From Cannabis sativa (taxonomy: Eukaryota > Streptophyta > Magnoliopsida > Rosales > Cannabaceae): a DNA stretch of 64,000 bases. Positions 10,900 to 22,965 of the stretch are shown piece after piece (the stretch's first letter is position 1; every line of letters begins with the position of its first letter). The stretch spans positions 31,915,257 to 31,979,256 of the forward strand of contig NC_083607.1 of NCBI RefSeq assembly GCF_029168945.1, read 5' to 3'. The translations under genes were made by a program, and so were the position numbers. The notes under the pieces are model-generated. The model was not told where the DNA came from. It was given only the letters and a program-made list of their open reading frames with translations, and did not search any database.

Positions 10900-11886
10900 A
10901 AATCGCCGGATGGGCATTTTTTTTTTTTTTTGCCATTATTAAAGAATTACCACAAATGTAAGGACAGAATAATGTACTGCCTTAATCAATTCATCTCTAC
11001 TTCGGTGCTAACATAAGATTCTGTCCCGATCAACTTAAAATAGCTTCTTGATGTAATGAAATATGGTCAATATCGATCTGACCAATTGGATTAACCTGCA
11101 GCTTCGTCTTTCTAACACATTTTCTTTTCCAACTGAATAATTAAACTATAAATTCTACTTGGCTGAACAATTTTCAAGGTATCACGCAGCTTAAAAGAAA
11201 AAACAAAATTAACCCAAAGCACATTATAATTTGCATAAGATTTATATCGGTTAGATAGATCTAGATATGTAACAAACAAAAATGGTTGAGCTTCAATCTC
11301 GTGAGTGATCGATTTGAAAGCATTAATTGGCACAAATAATGGTACTATGATAATATATTCAGATTGTCCATATATATATATATATATTCATAAATATATC
11401 ATGCCAACTTTGAAATGATGTCTAGCTATATAGTTTCTCTTGTACTTTAATAATTAATAAGGATTTAGAGGTCATTATTATTAATTATGTAAACGGCGAG
11501 AATGGTAATAAAGTACTACGGATTAGTTCATAATATATATTTTTTTTTGGAGGAAAAAACATAACATTTAATATGAAATGAATTTTACTTAATTATTAAA
11601 AAGTGTTATTTTTTTCCTTTTTATCAATTCTTACTTGAATAAAGTAGTAAGTAAATCTCACGAAATGGGTTATTGTTTCCCTTATAACAAACGGTACTAT
11701 TGATTAAGTATATATATATAGATGACATTTATTGCTGGATCAATAGGTAAGAGAAGGGGCAGTTACCAAATTTAGACAATAATAGAGAAAAGGGGCGAGT
11801 GATTACATTACATATTCATACATCACTTTCAATTTTTCCAATTGATGCCGATAGCTGAACAGTGACCATTAACGCAGTTGGGGAGA
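10900..11886. other. Non-coding interval with short TA repeats
   Basis: AT-rich. It contains poly-T (10918-10931), a TA microsatellite near 11372-11388 and another short one near 11709-11720. The only minus-strand frame (11112-11333) has no recognisable features. I see no element ends. Confidence 0.4.
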
Positions 11887-11898
11887 ACCTGATCATTA

Positions 11899-14370
11899 TT
11901 TTTTTATTTTTTTGAAAAACTTTAACTTTCATTGAAGAAGCAGTGAAGATACAAGTTACAGTACAATCAAGGTGAAAGAGAGCCATTCCACACTAACTCC
12001 TATGAGCATCAGTATTATTATTCCTAGGGATAAAGCTAACTGAAACTTTGGGGAAGTTTGATAAGGGATTACATATATATATTTCTCACTAAATCAGAGA
12101 GAGAAAGATTATGATCACAATTTGTTATCTTATTGACAAGAATTTTAGAATCTGAAAACACTTTTGAAACTCGAAGATTGACTGCTAAACACCATCTTAA
12201 GGCAGAGTTGAGAGCCAAAGCTTCAGCATGAGTTGAATCAAACAACCTGAAATTGGAACGGCCAACCCTGCAATTATATTATCATGATCATCTTTAACTA
12301 CTGCTCCCAATCTTATTTTTTTTCCTTTTGTAATCTGTTGCTGCATCAGTGTAAAGTTGGAAGGAGATCCGATCAGCTACCCCAGTAACATGATCCCCCA
12401 TAGACAATGGTTGAGTGACAGTAGGGGCCTTTACTTGGGCAATCCTGTAATCTTCAAGATAAGAACTTAACCACACAACAGTATTATTAGAAGCAAGTCT
12501 TTACCAAAAAGAGTTTTATTCCTACTATCCCATATGACCCACAAAATTCCCAACACAAACCCCAAATCATCCTTATTCAGCACCTCAAAAGCATTAAAAA
12601 ATAAACTTTAATATCACAAAGTTGATTATTTAGATAGAAACTTTTAAAAGGAGACTCACACCAAAACTTACTAACTCTGAAACAATCTAGCAAGGAGTGT
12701 GTCACAGTTTTCTTGGGACAGTTACACAAAAGAACAGCTAGGGCTAGGGATAATGTGTTTGGAAAAGAGATTAGAAGCAGTGGGAAGAACATGATGAAAA
12801 GCGCGCCAAATAAAGTGTTTTATTTTTGGAGGGATATGTAGGCTCTAAAGAGTAGTCCACCATTTTTTAACTGAAAGGAAATTTGAAGAGGAAGGGGGAA
12901 GAGAAGCCACATTAGCATAATGATAGGCAAATTTAACAGAAAACACACCTGAGGACTGAAGATTCCATATGAAACAGTCAGGGTTAGAAATATCCCCAAT
13001 AGGTACTTGAAGAATTTGAGAAATGGTATCATTATCAAACTGATTGTTAAGTTTTTCCAAGTCCCAGTTCCCCAACTGGTTGATAAAATAGTTAACAGTA
13101 TTTAGAGGGGGATGAAAATTATTCTTATAGTGAATAGTTTTATTATTTGTAATCCAAAAATCCTCTATCGTCGTAATAGTACACCCATTACCAATTTTCC
13201 ACACAAGGCCCTTTTTAAGAAGATCTTTTCCCCAAAGTAAACTTCTCCAGGTATAAGAAGGAGAATGTCCTTAAGATGCCCCAAGAATGAAATTATTTTT
13301 AAAATACTTTCCTTTTAAAATGGATGCTAAGAGTGACTGAGGGTTAGAGAGAATTCTCCAAGCTAGTTTGGCTAACATGACTTGGTTAAAACTAATGAGT
13401 GATGGAAAGCCTAAACCCCCCAAAAATTTTGAATTACAAAGAAAAAATCGATTTTTTCAGTGTGTTTTAGTATTTTTCACAATTGACCCTTACCAAAAGT
13501 TAGCCATAAGACTTTCAATTTTTTGACAAACAGGGATTCTTAATCATGACATTGCATAGGGAGGAATGGCTTGGATAACAACTTTTGAAAGAACCTCTTT
13601 ATCTGCTCTAGAAAAAATTTTATGGTTCCAAACATTGAGATATGAAGAAACCCTATCTAAGAGAAAATTGAAATTAATCTTCTTGGATTGGTCAAAGAAC
13701 AGAGGAACACCAAGATAATTACTAATAAAGGGCTTAGGTTCCATCCTTAAGGTGCTATAAAAGAAATCCAACATGCTTAGGCAAAAAAAGTGCAGACAAT
13801 TTAAAGTAGTTAACCTCCTAGCCAGTTGCCAGTTTATAAATATCAAAAGCCTCCCTAATAGATCTGCATGCTTGCTGGGAAGCCGTGGAAAAAATGAGAA
13901 AATCATCGGCAAGAAAGAGATGAGAAACAGGGGTAGCGTTGCGAGATATAGATATCCCCTTAAACCCAAAGTATTTCTCCCCGAGCCTAAAAGCAGCAGA
14001 AAGACCTTTAGAACAAAGTAAGAAGAGATAGGGCGAGAGTGGATCCCCTTGTCTAATACCCCTGGAAGGCACTATTGAATCAGAAATAGTACCATTTATG
14101 TTGAATCTAATAGTAACAGTGTTAAGGCATTTTAAGATTAATCCAATCACCCTATCTAGAAAACCATAATGATGAAGAATGGCCTCAATAAACTCCCACT
14201 CCACCTTATCAAAAGCCTTCTCCATATAAATTTTAAGCCCTACCCAACCTAACTTCTTCTGCTTTTTTATGATTAATGGCGTGAATAAGTTCCTGAGCAA
14301 TGAGGATGTTATCAAAAATAACACGGTTAGTAAGAAAAGCGTTTTGGTTAGCGAATATCAGGTCACAAAG
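11899..14370 (-). mobile_element. 5'-truncated LINE with imperfect 12-bp target duplication
   Basis: A minus-strand LINE, from the middle of the reverse transcriptase (about 14365) to a T-rich edge at 11899-11923 that is its A-tail. The flanks ACCTGATCATTA (11887-11898) and ACCTGGTCATCA (14371-14382) agree at 10 of 12 positions, consistent with an aged target-site duplication. This sets both ends and shows the truncation happened on insertion. Confidence 0.8.
11990..14365 (-). pseudogene. LINE ORF2 remnant: reverse transcriptase, zf-RVT, RNase H
   Basis: Minus strand, domain order RT, thumb, zf-RVT, RNase H. The RT part (14365-13818) shows NQNAFLTNRVIFDN, MEKAFDKVEW, RGIRQGDPLSPYLF and the catalytic-type block FLADDFLIF. 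The first catalytic Asp is replaced by Tyr (IYMEKAF). A frame change near 13800 leads to NYLGVPLFFDQSKK and AIPPYAMS (to 13544). The connection domain continues in broken frames to 12845. The zf-RVT (CNCPKKTVTHSLLDC, 12792-12577) and the RNase H start (FQLYTDAATD, about 12350) follow. The end, RNNNTDAHRS, near 12010 carries the RNase H His. Several stops and frame changes make it non-functional. Confidence 0.85.
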
Positions 14371-15576
14371 ACCTGGTCATCATTTTTCTAGGTTTTTGCT
14401 TTTGTTTACATTTCAATTATTGTGCCCCTATTTCGTGAAAACTTGTTAAGATGTTAGTGTTTAATTTAGAAAGACCCGTTATGTAATACCCTAAGATTAA
14501 GAGAACGGATTAGCGAACCCTAACTAGCTAAATGTGTACTATTTGTGAATTATATTATTATATAATTTATTATATGCGAGTTAATCTCATAAATGTAGTG
14601 TTAAGACCCCGTTGGTGAGCTAGGGGCATTTTCGTAATTTTGACCCGAGAAGGGTAAAACTGTAAATTTAATTTATTTTCGTGCTTATGGACTATACTAT
14701 TATATAGTATACTTGTTGTGTCCTTTTGCAGGTGTTTTCTGACAAGTTAGCGCGGTATAGTCACAATCGGGTATTTCGAATCGAACCGGGTTTGGGGCCG
14801 AAATATATTTTTAGGATTTTATATTGGCATTTTATTGATATATGAGTATTCTAAAAATTATTTAAATAGTCTGTTATGTTATTAATGACTTTAATGCCCT
14901 TGAATGCATGTATGTGTGTTATGAGACTCTAGGGACAATTTGGTCATTTTGACCACTTGATTTATTGTCCAACAAAATGAATTTTTGAGTAATGAAAATG
15001 ATTTATTCTGATATTCTTCCCAGCCCTAAGAACCGACTTCTTCCTCTCTCTTTTTACTCTTGGCTTTGAAACTTTTATTTTGAGAAAATCACTTGGATTT
15101 AGTGGTGATTTTGAAGTAATTCTTGTTGCACTTTAAATGCTTGGATTTGAGGTAATTTTCTCTGCCTTTTTAATTGAGTTTTTGCTGAATTTTGTTAAAG
15201 AAAATATGTTAAATTGTGATTTTTGTTCAAGCATGCATATATGTAAGAATTTGATATTAGTTTTAATGTTGTTTGCATCTTGATTGTTTAGTATGCTTTT
15301 AGTGATGAAAACAGGTTGGTGATGAGTTTTATTTGTGAGTTTCTAACTCAATTTTTAGTGGATGGTGTTGTGTAGAGCAAGCTTGAGTTCATGGAACTCA
15401 AGCTTGTGGCTTTAATGGTACTTTTTGATTCTTGGTGCAACTATTGTGTTTGAGCTGTAAAATATGTTTATTATATTATATGTTGATGCGCTGGAAAGTT
15501 TTGTGGTGATTGGGGAAGATTTGAGTAGGTTATGGGGCTTAGAAATTTAGATTTTCCGTGTTGTTTCTGCCCAGAC

Positions 15577-15624
15577 AACTGGAATTCCGGTTGGTTCAGG
15601 GCTGTTCAAACCGGAATTCCGGTT
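15577..15624. repeat. Paired GGAATTCC-centred palindromes in the solo LTR
   Basis: CAACTGGAATTCCGGTTG (15577-15594, one mismatch) and AACCGGAATTCCGGTT (15609-15624, perfect) lie 15 bp apart. The same palindrome occurs in the Sirevirus S1 in this window. Confidence 0.85.
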
Positions 15625-16005
15625 GGACTGTATTGGAGAAAAGTTGAATTTTGTTTTGGCCATAACTTTTTACTCGGGACTCCGTTTTGGACGTTCTTTA
15701 TATCGTTGGAAAGCTCGTTCCAAGATCTATATGTTTATCTGTATTGTGAATGCCAATTTGATATTATGTGAAAGTGGATTTAGGGATTAACCCTATACTT
15801 GTGAATCCCAGGAATTGTGACTAAAATTACCAACACTTGGTCAGGAGCACCCACGGATTTGGAATCTCCACGTTTACGGGACATCAGGTAAGACAGTAGT
15901 TTGCACGTAGAGTTAAGCGTGGTGGCGCTCATGTTGTATATTATGGTTGTGATTAATTAAGAACCAAGATTAAGGTTATTACCGTAAAGTGAGCGGTTAT
16001 ATGGC

Positions 16006-16319
16006 CTAGGGTTATTACCCTAGTTATTTAATGATGTTGAATGTTATGCCATGCTTAATATGTTAGAATAAAGAATTATGCGCCTAAGGCATAATTAAGC
16101 TGGACTCGATAAACTAGCACCTTGAGTTCAATTAAATGTGGTCTAGGGTTATTACCCTAGAATATTATGAAGGTAAGAAAGCGATGATGTATGGTAATAT
16201 TGTTGATTAAGTGAAGACATGAGTTAGGGTTATTACCCTTAATAGGTGTTATTTTCAACATCCTATAATATGTTGTAGGAGTGATTATTTAGTATGCAAG
16301 CTAGGGTTATTTCCCTAAG
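16006..16319. repeat. Four copies of a CTAGGG-TTATTA-CCCTAG hairpin
   Basis: Copies at 16006-16023, 16142-16161, 16224-16242 and 16301-16319 (the last with loop TTATTT). Each is an inverted repeat of 6-7 bp with a 6-nt AT loop. They are spaced about 135, 82 and 77 bp apart inside the solo LTR. Confidence 0.85.
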
Positions 16320-16895
16320 ATTCTATATGTTATATTATGTATTGAGTGTACGCATTTATGTTAAGAGTTATGTGTATAAGACATAACTAGGTTAGACCTG
16401 GTATATATCACTAGGATAAACCACCGAAAGAACGTAATATATGGATTACATATAAACATGAATAGGGTTATGCGAGCAAGGCATAATCAAGTTAGACTCG
16501 GTAACTATAAACGAGATAAACTTTTCTAAGGCCTTAATGTAAATAGACGCATGAGCGTAACATATAGGTCTATGTTACATAGACATAAATAGACGTGTGA
16601 GTGTAACACGTGGGTCTATGCCACATAGACATATATAGGCGTGTGAGCGTAACACGCAGGTTTATATCAAATAGAGAAATAGTGCGGTGGCACCATTAAT
16701 TATGTGTTATATATATAGAGAGATTAAGGGTTGTGCGTTCAAGGCATAATCAGGTTGGACTCGGTAACTATAACCGAGATAAACCCTACTAAGGTCTTAT
16801 TGTATCTAGACGTGTGAGCGTAACACGTGGGTCTACGTCACATAGACATAATTGGGTGTGTGAGCGTAACAGGTCTATGTTAAATAGACAAATAT
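16080..16895. repeat. Interleaved duplications in the solo LTR 3' half
   Basis: Two unit types recur. Unit 1, about 46 bp with TAGACGTGTGAGCGTAACAC and then a GGTCTATGT...ACATAGACATA hairpin-like part, occurs near 16542, 16588, 16632, 16805 and 16853. Unit 2, with GGCATAATCAAGTTAGACTC and then GAGATAAAC, occurs near 16087, 16380, 16477 and 16742. Unit 1 arrays follow unit 2 twice, suggesting a larger duplication of the pair. Confidence 0.75.
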
Positions 16896-17350
16896 GAATG
16901 GCATTATTATATATGTGCTATGTTTATTATAATTGCTAATAGTATTTACTGTCTTGCTGGGCTTGGCTCACGGGTGCTCTACTGTGCCGGAAAGGGTAAA
17001 TCGGTTTGTGATCAACCATGAGTGTGGGAGCTTGGCGATTCTTGTACATGTTCAGGCCACACTAGACCAAGCGAGTTGGAGTCTACCAGTGATGTACTTT
17101 TGTAACTCGGATTTCCCGCTTGGGTCGGCTAGTGAAAAGGACTTGTAATATTTTGTAAAATATTTTTGGGATCCCAATTATGTCACTTTTGTTTGTAAAG
17201 TTTAAAGTTATTACAAGTTTTATTTTCATTCTGTTTTAGATAAAAGTTTAAATTTCTCGCGCATATCTATCTAGTAATCCCATTTTTAAGGAATTAGAGT
17301 TTTATTATTGATTAGCGTAGCGTGCCTAATAGTTAGGGCGTTACACGTTA

Positions 17351-18502
17351 TCACTACCATATATAATATAATCTATACATAACTTTAAACTAGGCTTTTA
17401 AATAAGGATCATCATGATCATGTTAGAAAAGATAGCGAGGAAAAATGAATTTGAAGATATTAATGTACTATCTTAATAATTTTTAGAGGTAATGGAACCC
17501 ATTTTTAAAGTACATTTATTATGGGCAATTTTGATAGAATAAATCTTGAGTTTAAATTAAGTAATTTGCTTTATAAATACATAAGTTTAACTCCCAATTA
17601 TAAATAATTAGTAAACAATTCACGCAACGCGAGTGATTAAAAAATTTAAAATTATATATATGAAATAAATTATATTTTTATTTGATAATAACTTAGTAAT
17701 AAAATTGTATTAAATTTTAACCTTGCTAATTTTTATATAATTTTTTTCAAATATTATGTGAAGTGAAGAGCCAAAAGAAAGCAGACATAATTAAAAAAAA
17801 AAGAAAGATAAATAGTCTCTCTTTTTTATTCCTTTAGACCTTAATTCTATCTTGTTGTGATTCTTTTATCACTCATGAAATGAGTCATCCCTTTTTGTGT
17901 TATCTCTATATCCAAAGTTGATGTAATTGATGTAAGAGTAATTAAAAAATTATTCAACAAAACTATTTAAAAATTGATCATTACCTAAAAAAAATTATTG
18001 ACCATTATAAAAGTAAGTTTATAAATATAAATAAAACTAACTATAAAAAAATTACTGAATTAGACAAAAATTAATCAAAGTAAATTCAAATAATTAAAAA
18101 CATATATGAATAATTAGTTGTGATATTTTGTTTATCTTTTATATTTTTTAATTATAAAACTTAAATAGATGGGAAATGGTTATAAACTAATCAATATTTT
18201 AAAGTTAAATCTTTAAACTAATACACTAATTGAGACAAATTTGAAATAATTTAATTAAAAATATAAATTATCTTAACAAAAATTTATTTATATTTTAAAA
18301 AAAATTAAAATCTTAAAATTATACTTGCCTATTTTAAAATTATAAGTATTTGGTTTGATTATTTTAAAAATAGAAAAATAGTTAATTATTATTATTAGTG
18401 GAGGTAAGTAAGGTACGTAATAAAAATTAAATTTACAAGGAAAAAATAAATAAAATATTGAAAAATAGAGTGGTATAGAAAAAATTAGTGCTATTATTAG
18501 TT
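17351..18502. other. AT-rich intergenic stretch
   Basis: About 1.15 kb of very AT-rich sequence after the solo LTR duplication. There is no coding frame with recognisable content and no clear element ends. Confidence 0.4.
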
Positions 18503-18878
18503 GAGTAAATACCATTTTAGATCAGTATTTTGAAAAAAAATTACCAATTGGACCCTCTGTTTTGTTAAATTACAAAATAGACTCTGTATTTTCTAAAATT
18601 GTACAAATAGGACCCTGAACTTATTTTTCGTCAAGATAAAACTTAATAATAATCTGATCTAGAGATGTTTTGACAAAACTGGTTATATTTTTTGTATTTA
18701 TTCGTGTTAGAAATTGTCTTAAAATTGGATATATTAAAAAATAAAATTATTAAAAATTGAGCTCAGGGTCTTATTTTTACTATTTTGGAAAATATAAGGT
18801 CTATTTTGTCATTTAACAGAACAAATGGTCTAATTGGTAACTTTTGCAAAACACAGGGTCCAAAATGGTATTTACCCC
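18503..18878. mobile_element. Foldback MITE with long inverted repeats (Mutator-like type)
   Basis: The left arm (18503-18620) reads GAGTAAATACCATTTTAGA, then ACCAATTGGACCCTCTGTTTT. The reverse complement of the right arm (18765-18878) reads GGGGTAAATACCATTTTGGA, then ACCAATTAGACCATTTGTTCT. The arms are thus about 115 bp with scattered mismatches. TIRs of this kind are common in Mutator-like MITEs. No target duplication was found, perhaps because the Tat LTR starts 1 bp beyond the right end. Confidence 0.75.
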
Positions 18879-18879
18879 T

Positions 18880-19509
18880 TGTTGACCTCACTTTTGGCCA
18901 ACGACAATGAGTCTTAATTGTAAGCAACAAGTAGTATAATATAGATGTAATATAGTGAAATAAATAAAGACACAGAGTTTTTATAGAGGTTCGACCCCGA
19001 GCAGTTCGGTAATAGCCTACTGCTCTTGATTTGTATTGACTTAAGAACAAATAATGCAATGATTCCTTTCTTAGAGCTCTTACAAAGATATCTCTGAGTA
19101 TATACTCTTAGATTAGTTTTTCCACCCTTCGCCCAGTGAGAATAGATCACTATATATAGGGCTATAAGCTTTGAGGGAAAAGTTTCCCTTTTGTTTACAA
19201 CGGCTGTAATGGTTAAGATTACACATTAAATATACAATACACTGATTAAGAGATTTAGACAGCTTGCCATATCTCTGTGATATGATCCCAGAATTATAGG
19301 GATTGCTTTTGTGATTAACGATGCAAGTGTTGAGGTTGATAAGTGTTTGCACGCTGTTCGGACTGTCCACTGCCCGACTAGGAAGGCTTCGTCCGTGCAG
19401 ATATATGCGATGTTCTGTTTGGCATATCTCTTTCAAACAGATAGGTGAAGTCGATTCCATGTGTCCCCAGTATGTGATTCCACATCAGAGTGTCAAAATT
19501 GGGATAACA
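18880..19509 (-). repeat. 3' LTR of the Tat element
   Basis: On the plus strand it starts TGTTGACCTC and ends GGGATAACA, 630 bp. In element orientation a TATA box (CCCTATATATAG, 19146-19157 reversed) precedes the stretch that ends GTCAACA. A purine tract lies directly outside the element-side end, confirming the boundary. The flanking 5-mer on the outer side is CCCCT; its partner cannot be checked because the other LTR is missing. Confidence 0.8.
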
Positions 19510-19525
19510 TTTGCCCCCCAAGTCT
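19510..19525 (-). promoter_or_regulatory. Polypurine tract of the Tat element
   Basis: Read on the minus strand: ACTTGGGGGGCAAA immediately before the LTR start TGTTATCCC. It primes plus-strand DNA synthesis in LTR elements. Confidence 0.8.
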
Positions 19526-19815
19526 GTACGGGACTTCTGAAGTTGCGCGTAGACTTCATCCGAGCTGCCTTTGCATTTTAATGGGTGACACATGTTAGGT
19601 GCGTCTGTTCGTGATTCGATGTGAGGGTGACCAAGCGTCTCTTTAGTTTTTGGCTAATTAATGCTCTGACTTAATTAGTGCCTCAAAACCCAGTTTTTCT
19701 CATCACACTTTGATGGTTACACTTGATTAATTTTAATTTCCCAATATTTGCTTTTGGGAGGGAACCGAAGCGTTTGAGGCATCTTGAAATAATTACCTCT
19801 TTTCACTAGGTTGCC

Positions 19816-19823
19816 TATAAATA
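19816..19823 (+). promoter_or_regulatory. TATA box of the antisense gene
   Basis: TATAAATA in GCCTATAAATAAGGC, on the plus strand, opposite to the Tat element. Initiation would be expected near 19850. A 5'-UTR intron then fits well: donor GTGAGTAAG at 19972 and acceptor TTTTGTAG ending at 20347, directly before the ATG at 20348. Confidence 0.55.
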
Positions 19824-20347
19824 AGGCTGAGCTTTTTTCATAATTTTACTTTTACTGACTTCTCTACTAAACAAACTCAGAGCAAAAAGGATTTTTACTT
19901 CAAGTCTGTCGTGAGATTTCTACTAAAGGCATCCGAGCAGCTTCATCTGGATTACACTTAGGCATCAAACAGTGAGTAAGTTTTCAATTTCCTTCTCTTT
20001 TACTTTGCATGTTTAATTTCTGGGTTTAATACATACATTCTCGACTTGTTGTAGAAGATAAATAGAAAATCTAGGCTCAAAACTTTGTGATTTTCTCTGT
20101 AATAGTCTGTACCGCTTCACGATTTACGATGTTTGCCTTTAATCAAACATTGTTTGTCTTTCACCTTGTTCATTCGAAGTTTCGTGAAATTTAACCGTAA
20201 ACCCAAAAATTTCAAACTTCTGGGTTTTGACGTGTTTTTGTACATTTTTCATCATTTTAATATGTTGAGTACTCCTGGTCGGCATATTTGTCTGTTTACT
20301 GTTCGATATCTCGGCCAAACACTCATCTCGTGTGTTGTCTTTTGTAG

Positions 20348-22965
20348 ATGAACCCTGGTGAGTTTTGGGGAAGTGAACACCGAATCGACAAGGACTTGCT
20401 CCAACTTCTGTACGAGGATCAACCTCTTCTAGTGACGGACTTTCTAACTCGAGCTTTGAAGATTGGGAGGTGAGTAGTGATCATTCTCCTACTCCAAAAC
20501 TGGAGGGCAACACCATTTTTACTCTGAGCAGATCATCAGAGAAGGGTACGACCGCTTCATTTGGGTGAGCCCTTTGTCCAAGATCAGTGAGGCACACATG
20601 AGGGCCTTGGACAAGGCTGGATATCTGGGCGGACTTGAGTGTTACGTCCCTTCATCAAATCACTGAGCCACGAACCCGTAGAAAGGGATGTCTGCTTGGT
20701 TAGTTGCCCATACTAAGCAAGGGCAATGTTGCCTTTGCACTCATACTTCAAGAAGGTGGCAGATTATTTTTTCCTTTGTCCGACCCAGTTCATTCCCAAG
20801 GGCATTAAGTATTTGTGTGCCCTGTTCATCCTATACGCCATTCAAAAATGGGGTGTGCCGTCTCCGCACGAGATCAGTTGGTTTTTTGACCTGAAGTCTA
20901 CCCCAAGCAAAGCAGGTTGGGGTACTTCTACTTCTCTCAGCCAGATTTCAAGTGGTTGATAGGCACCGTGGACAAGGTCGTTGGCAAGCTCAGGGGTTTT
21001 GTTGACGAGTATTATTTCGTGGAAGGCATGGACACCACCTATACTCGGTTTCAACAGATCCCAATATATTACCGTCCACCCCTTACACTGACTCTTAGGG
21101 ACAGAGCCCAAAGGATTCTCCAACTGTCAGATGCTGCTCGGAATATCACTTTGTTGACCTCTGAGACAAACTTTGTGGAGTACGGGCTTCATCCAGCAGA
21201 CATTATACCTCAGCCTGTGAAGGGGAGAAAGAAAAAGTCCACTGTTGGTCGGGCTGAGGGAGCTGAGCAAGAGGAGGAGCTCATTCAACTCAAGCGTGAG
21301 GCTAAGTTGAAGGATGATGCAGGAGCCAAGCACTATGCTTAGGAATATTCTGAGCAAGAGAAGGAGCTTATTCAAATTAAGCGTGAGGCTAAGTTGAAGG
21401 GTGGAGCTGGAGCCAAACAATATGCTCAAGAATATTCTGAGCAAGAGAATGGGGCTCACGAATATTCAGAGCAGGAGAGGCCACTCAAACAGAAGAAAAC
21501 CCTCCCGACAAGGCAAAGGCCCATTAAAAATACAAACAAAGATCAGAGAGCCCGGTGTACCTGCTCGGCCATCCACCCTTATAGAAGGAAATGGGAAAGC
21601 CATCCTAGAGGAGCAGGATGATTCGTCAGATGACGATGCCACGTTCGTGCTTGTTCGGGCAAATGCTCCTGCCATTGGGCAGAGTACTCCATCTTGCATT
21701 TAAGTTTCTTGATTATCATGCCTTCATATTTCTTATGCTTTTTTTTGACTATGTTATTTTTATTTCGTCCAGAAATGTCTCAAAAAATGATTGAGGCTTT
21801 GAAGAAGAGAGTGGGGGGAAGCTCCAGCTTGTCCCTTCCGGCAAAGAAGGCCAAAGGCGTTGAGACCCCATCCAGAGATAAGGCACCAGCTGAAGTGGTA
21901 ATTGACCTCTCTGAAGAACAAACTGTCGTTGACCCTCCTGTCTCAAAAGTGACTAAGTCCAAAGATTCTCGAGGAGGTAGTTCGGACAGACCTGAACAGG
22001 CGAAGGGTGGATCTGAGCTGATCAAAAGCAGATCTGAACAGGTTAAGGCCCCTACCTCACCTCTTGTACTGCACCAGAAGACTAAAAAAGGCAGAGGTTG
22101 CTCACCCACTATGTGATTTGGTCGGTCCCTGAGGTGAACGAGCAACTAGCTGGGGCAAACAATGACTTGTCCTGAGAGCTGGTCATGGGATGAGTTTTGA
22201 AAGAGCTTTGACGGGTAAGTCTTTTCTACCATTTCCCTTTCACTTCTCTTTAACTAGTTTGGATTTTAATGTCTTCTTTCTGCACAGACTGGTCTGAAGA
22301 TGGCGTATGCCTATTCCCGAGCTAAGTTGGCTGCTGCTAAGAACCTTGCCATTTCCAACACAATGCGAACGGAAGTGGACTTGGCCAAGAAGGACACTGA
22401 GGAAGCCCGGGTTCAACTTGGGGCTGTGCGGATAGAGCTGGGAGAGGTTAATAAGAAGCTCCTTGCTTTTGAGACCAAAGTGGCCAAACTGACCAAAGAT
22501 CTGCAGGACATGCCATCCACCGAGCAACTCGAAGCGGACATTGCTTCCTTAACTCGGGAAGTGACCAGTCTCCAAGACAAAAGAGAGGGTCTCAAGACCC
22601 TTCTTCGTAGGTTGGAGGAAGAGAAGAAAGCTAAGGAGGAGGAGCTTGGGGCTGAGGTTGAGAAGCAAAAATCTGAGGTGGTGAGGCTCGGGGAGAAGGT
22701 AAATGCCTTAGAGACAGCTGGTCTTGAGATATTTTATGACCTTTGGAGAGCTAATCCTAAGGCAAACTTTGATTACTTGGGTACTTCCAAAGACATGTTT
22801 CTCGACTACTACGCTGCTCAGGCGGCCTACGGGGAGCCTGAGGCAACCATTTCCACCTCACCTACCTATCAGAGTGTTGAGGCTCCTTCCGACCAGAATG
22901 ACGGTTCTCAGGCCCCTTCAAATCCACCTGACCCATACAAAGAGCCTGGGACTCCTACCGTTTAA
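20348..22965 (+). pseudogene. Antisense gene of the Tat element: PF04195-like domain plus coiled coil
   Basis: Encoded opposite to pol, between integrase and 3' LTR. The ATG (MNPGEFWGSEHRIDKD) at 20348 follows an intron acceptor. Its frame ends at 20471 (or splices at an AG|GTGAGT at 20470), and IIREGYDRFIWVSPLSK resumes near 20540. The conserved block resembling the family Pfam calls putative gypsy-type transposon (PF04195) runs 20726-21342: FKKVADYFFLCPTQFIPKGI, then after a frame change near 20935 FYFSQPDFKWLIGTVDK. An 87-bp tandem repeat with KELIQIKREAKLK follows. Later exons begin at 21773 (MSQKMIEALKKR, Ser/Lys-rich, before a GTAAGT donor at 22215) and at 22288 (after TGCACAG). The last exon is open to 22965 and forms a long coiled coil (about 22330-22720). 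Stops near 20669, 21340 and 22114 make this copy defective. Function is unknown for the family. Confidence 0.7.
21265..21438 (+). repeat. 87-bp tandem duplication in the antisense gene
   Basis: Units 21265-21351 and 21352-21438 both start GAGCAAGAG and encode about 29 residues with the core IKREAKLK. A third partial unit (GAGCAAGAGAATGGGG) follows. The length is a multiple of three, so frame is kept; the first unit has acquired a TAG (about 21340). Confidence 0.85.

Larger units (their letters stand above)
14482..17345. mobile_element. Ty3/gypsy-type solo LTR, 2.86 kb, with TSD CGTTA
   Basis: It starts TGTAATACCC and ends GGGCGTTACA, near-inverted termini typical of long gypsy (chromovirus Tekay/Del-like) LTRs. 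The 5-mer CGTTA abuts both ends (14477-14481 and 17346-17350). No polymerase lies inside, and there is no second LTR, so this is a solo LTR left by LTR-LTR recombination. The region near 15660-15720 has the CATAACTTTTTACTCGG and TCGTTGGAAAGCTC blocks often met in plant LTRs. The 3' half is full of repeats. The lineage call is tentative because no protein domain is present. Confidence 0.85.

Noticed and set aside
16006..16900. CRISPR-like array
   Set aside because: Repeat units are irregular, interleaved and inside an LTR of a plant element; spacing and spacer logic do not fit.
16933..17148. 71-codon ORF inside the gypsy solo LTR
   Set aside because: No recognisable domain; LTRs of this length contain such frames by chance and nothing else supports a gene.
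18763..19460. Several overlapping minus-strand ORFs of 78-115 codons
   Set aside because: They fall in the foldback MITE and the Tat LTR, which are non-coding, and show no domain.
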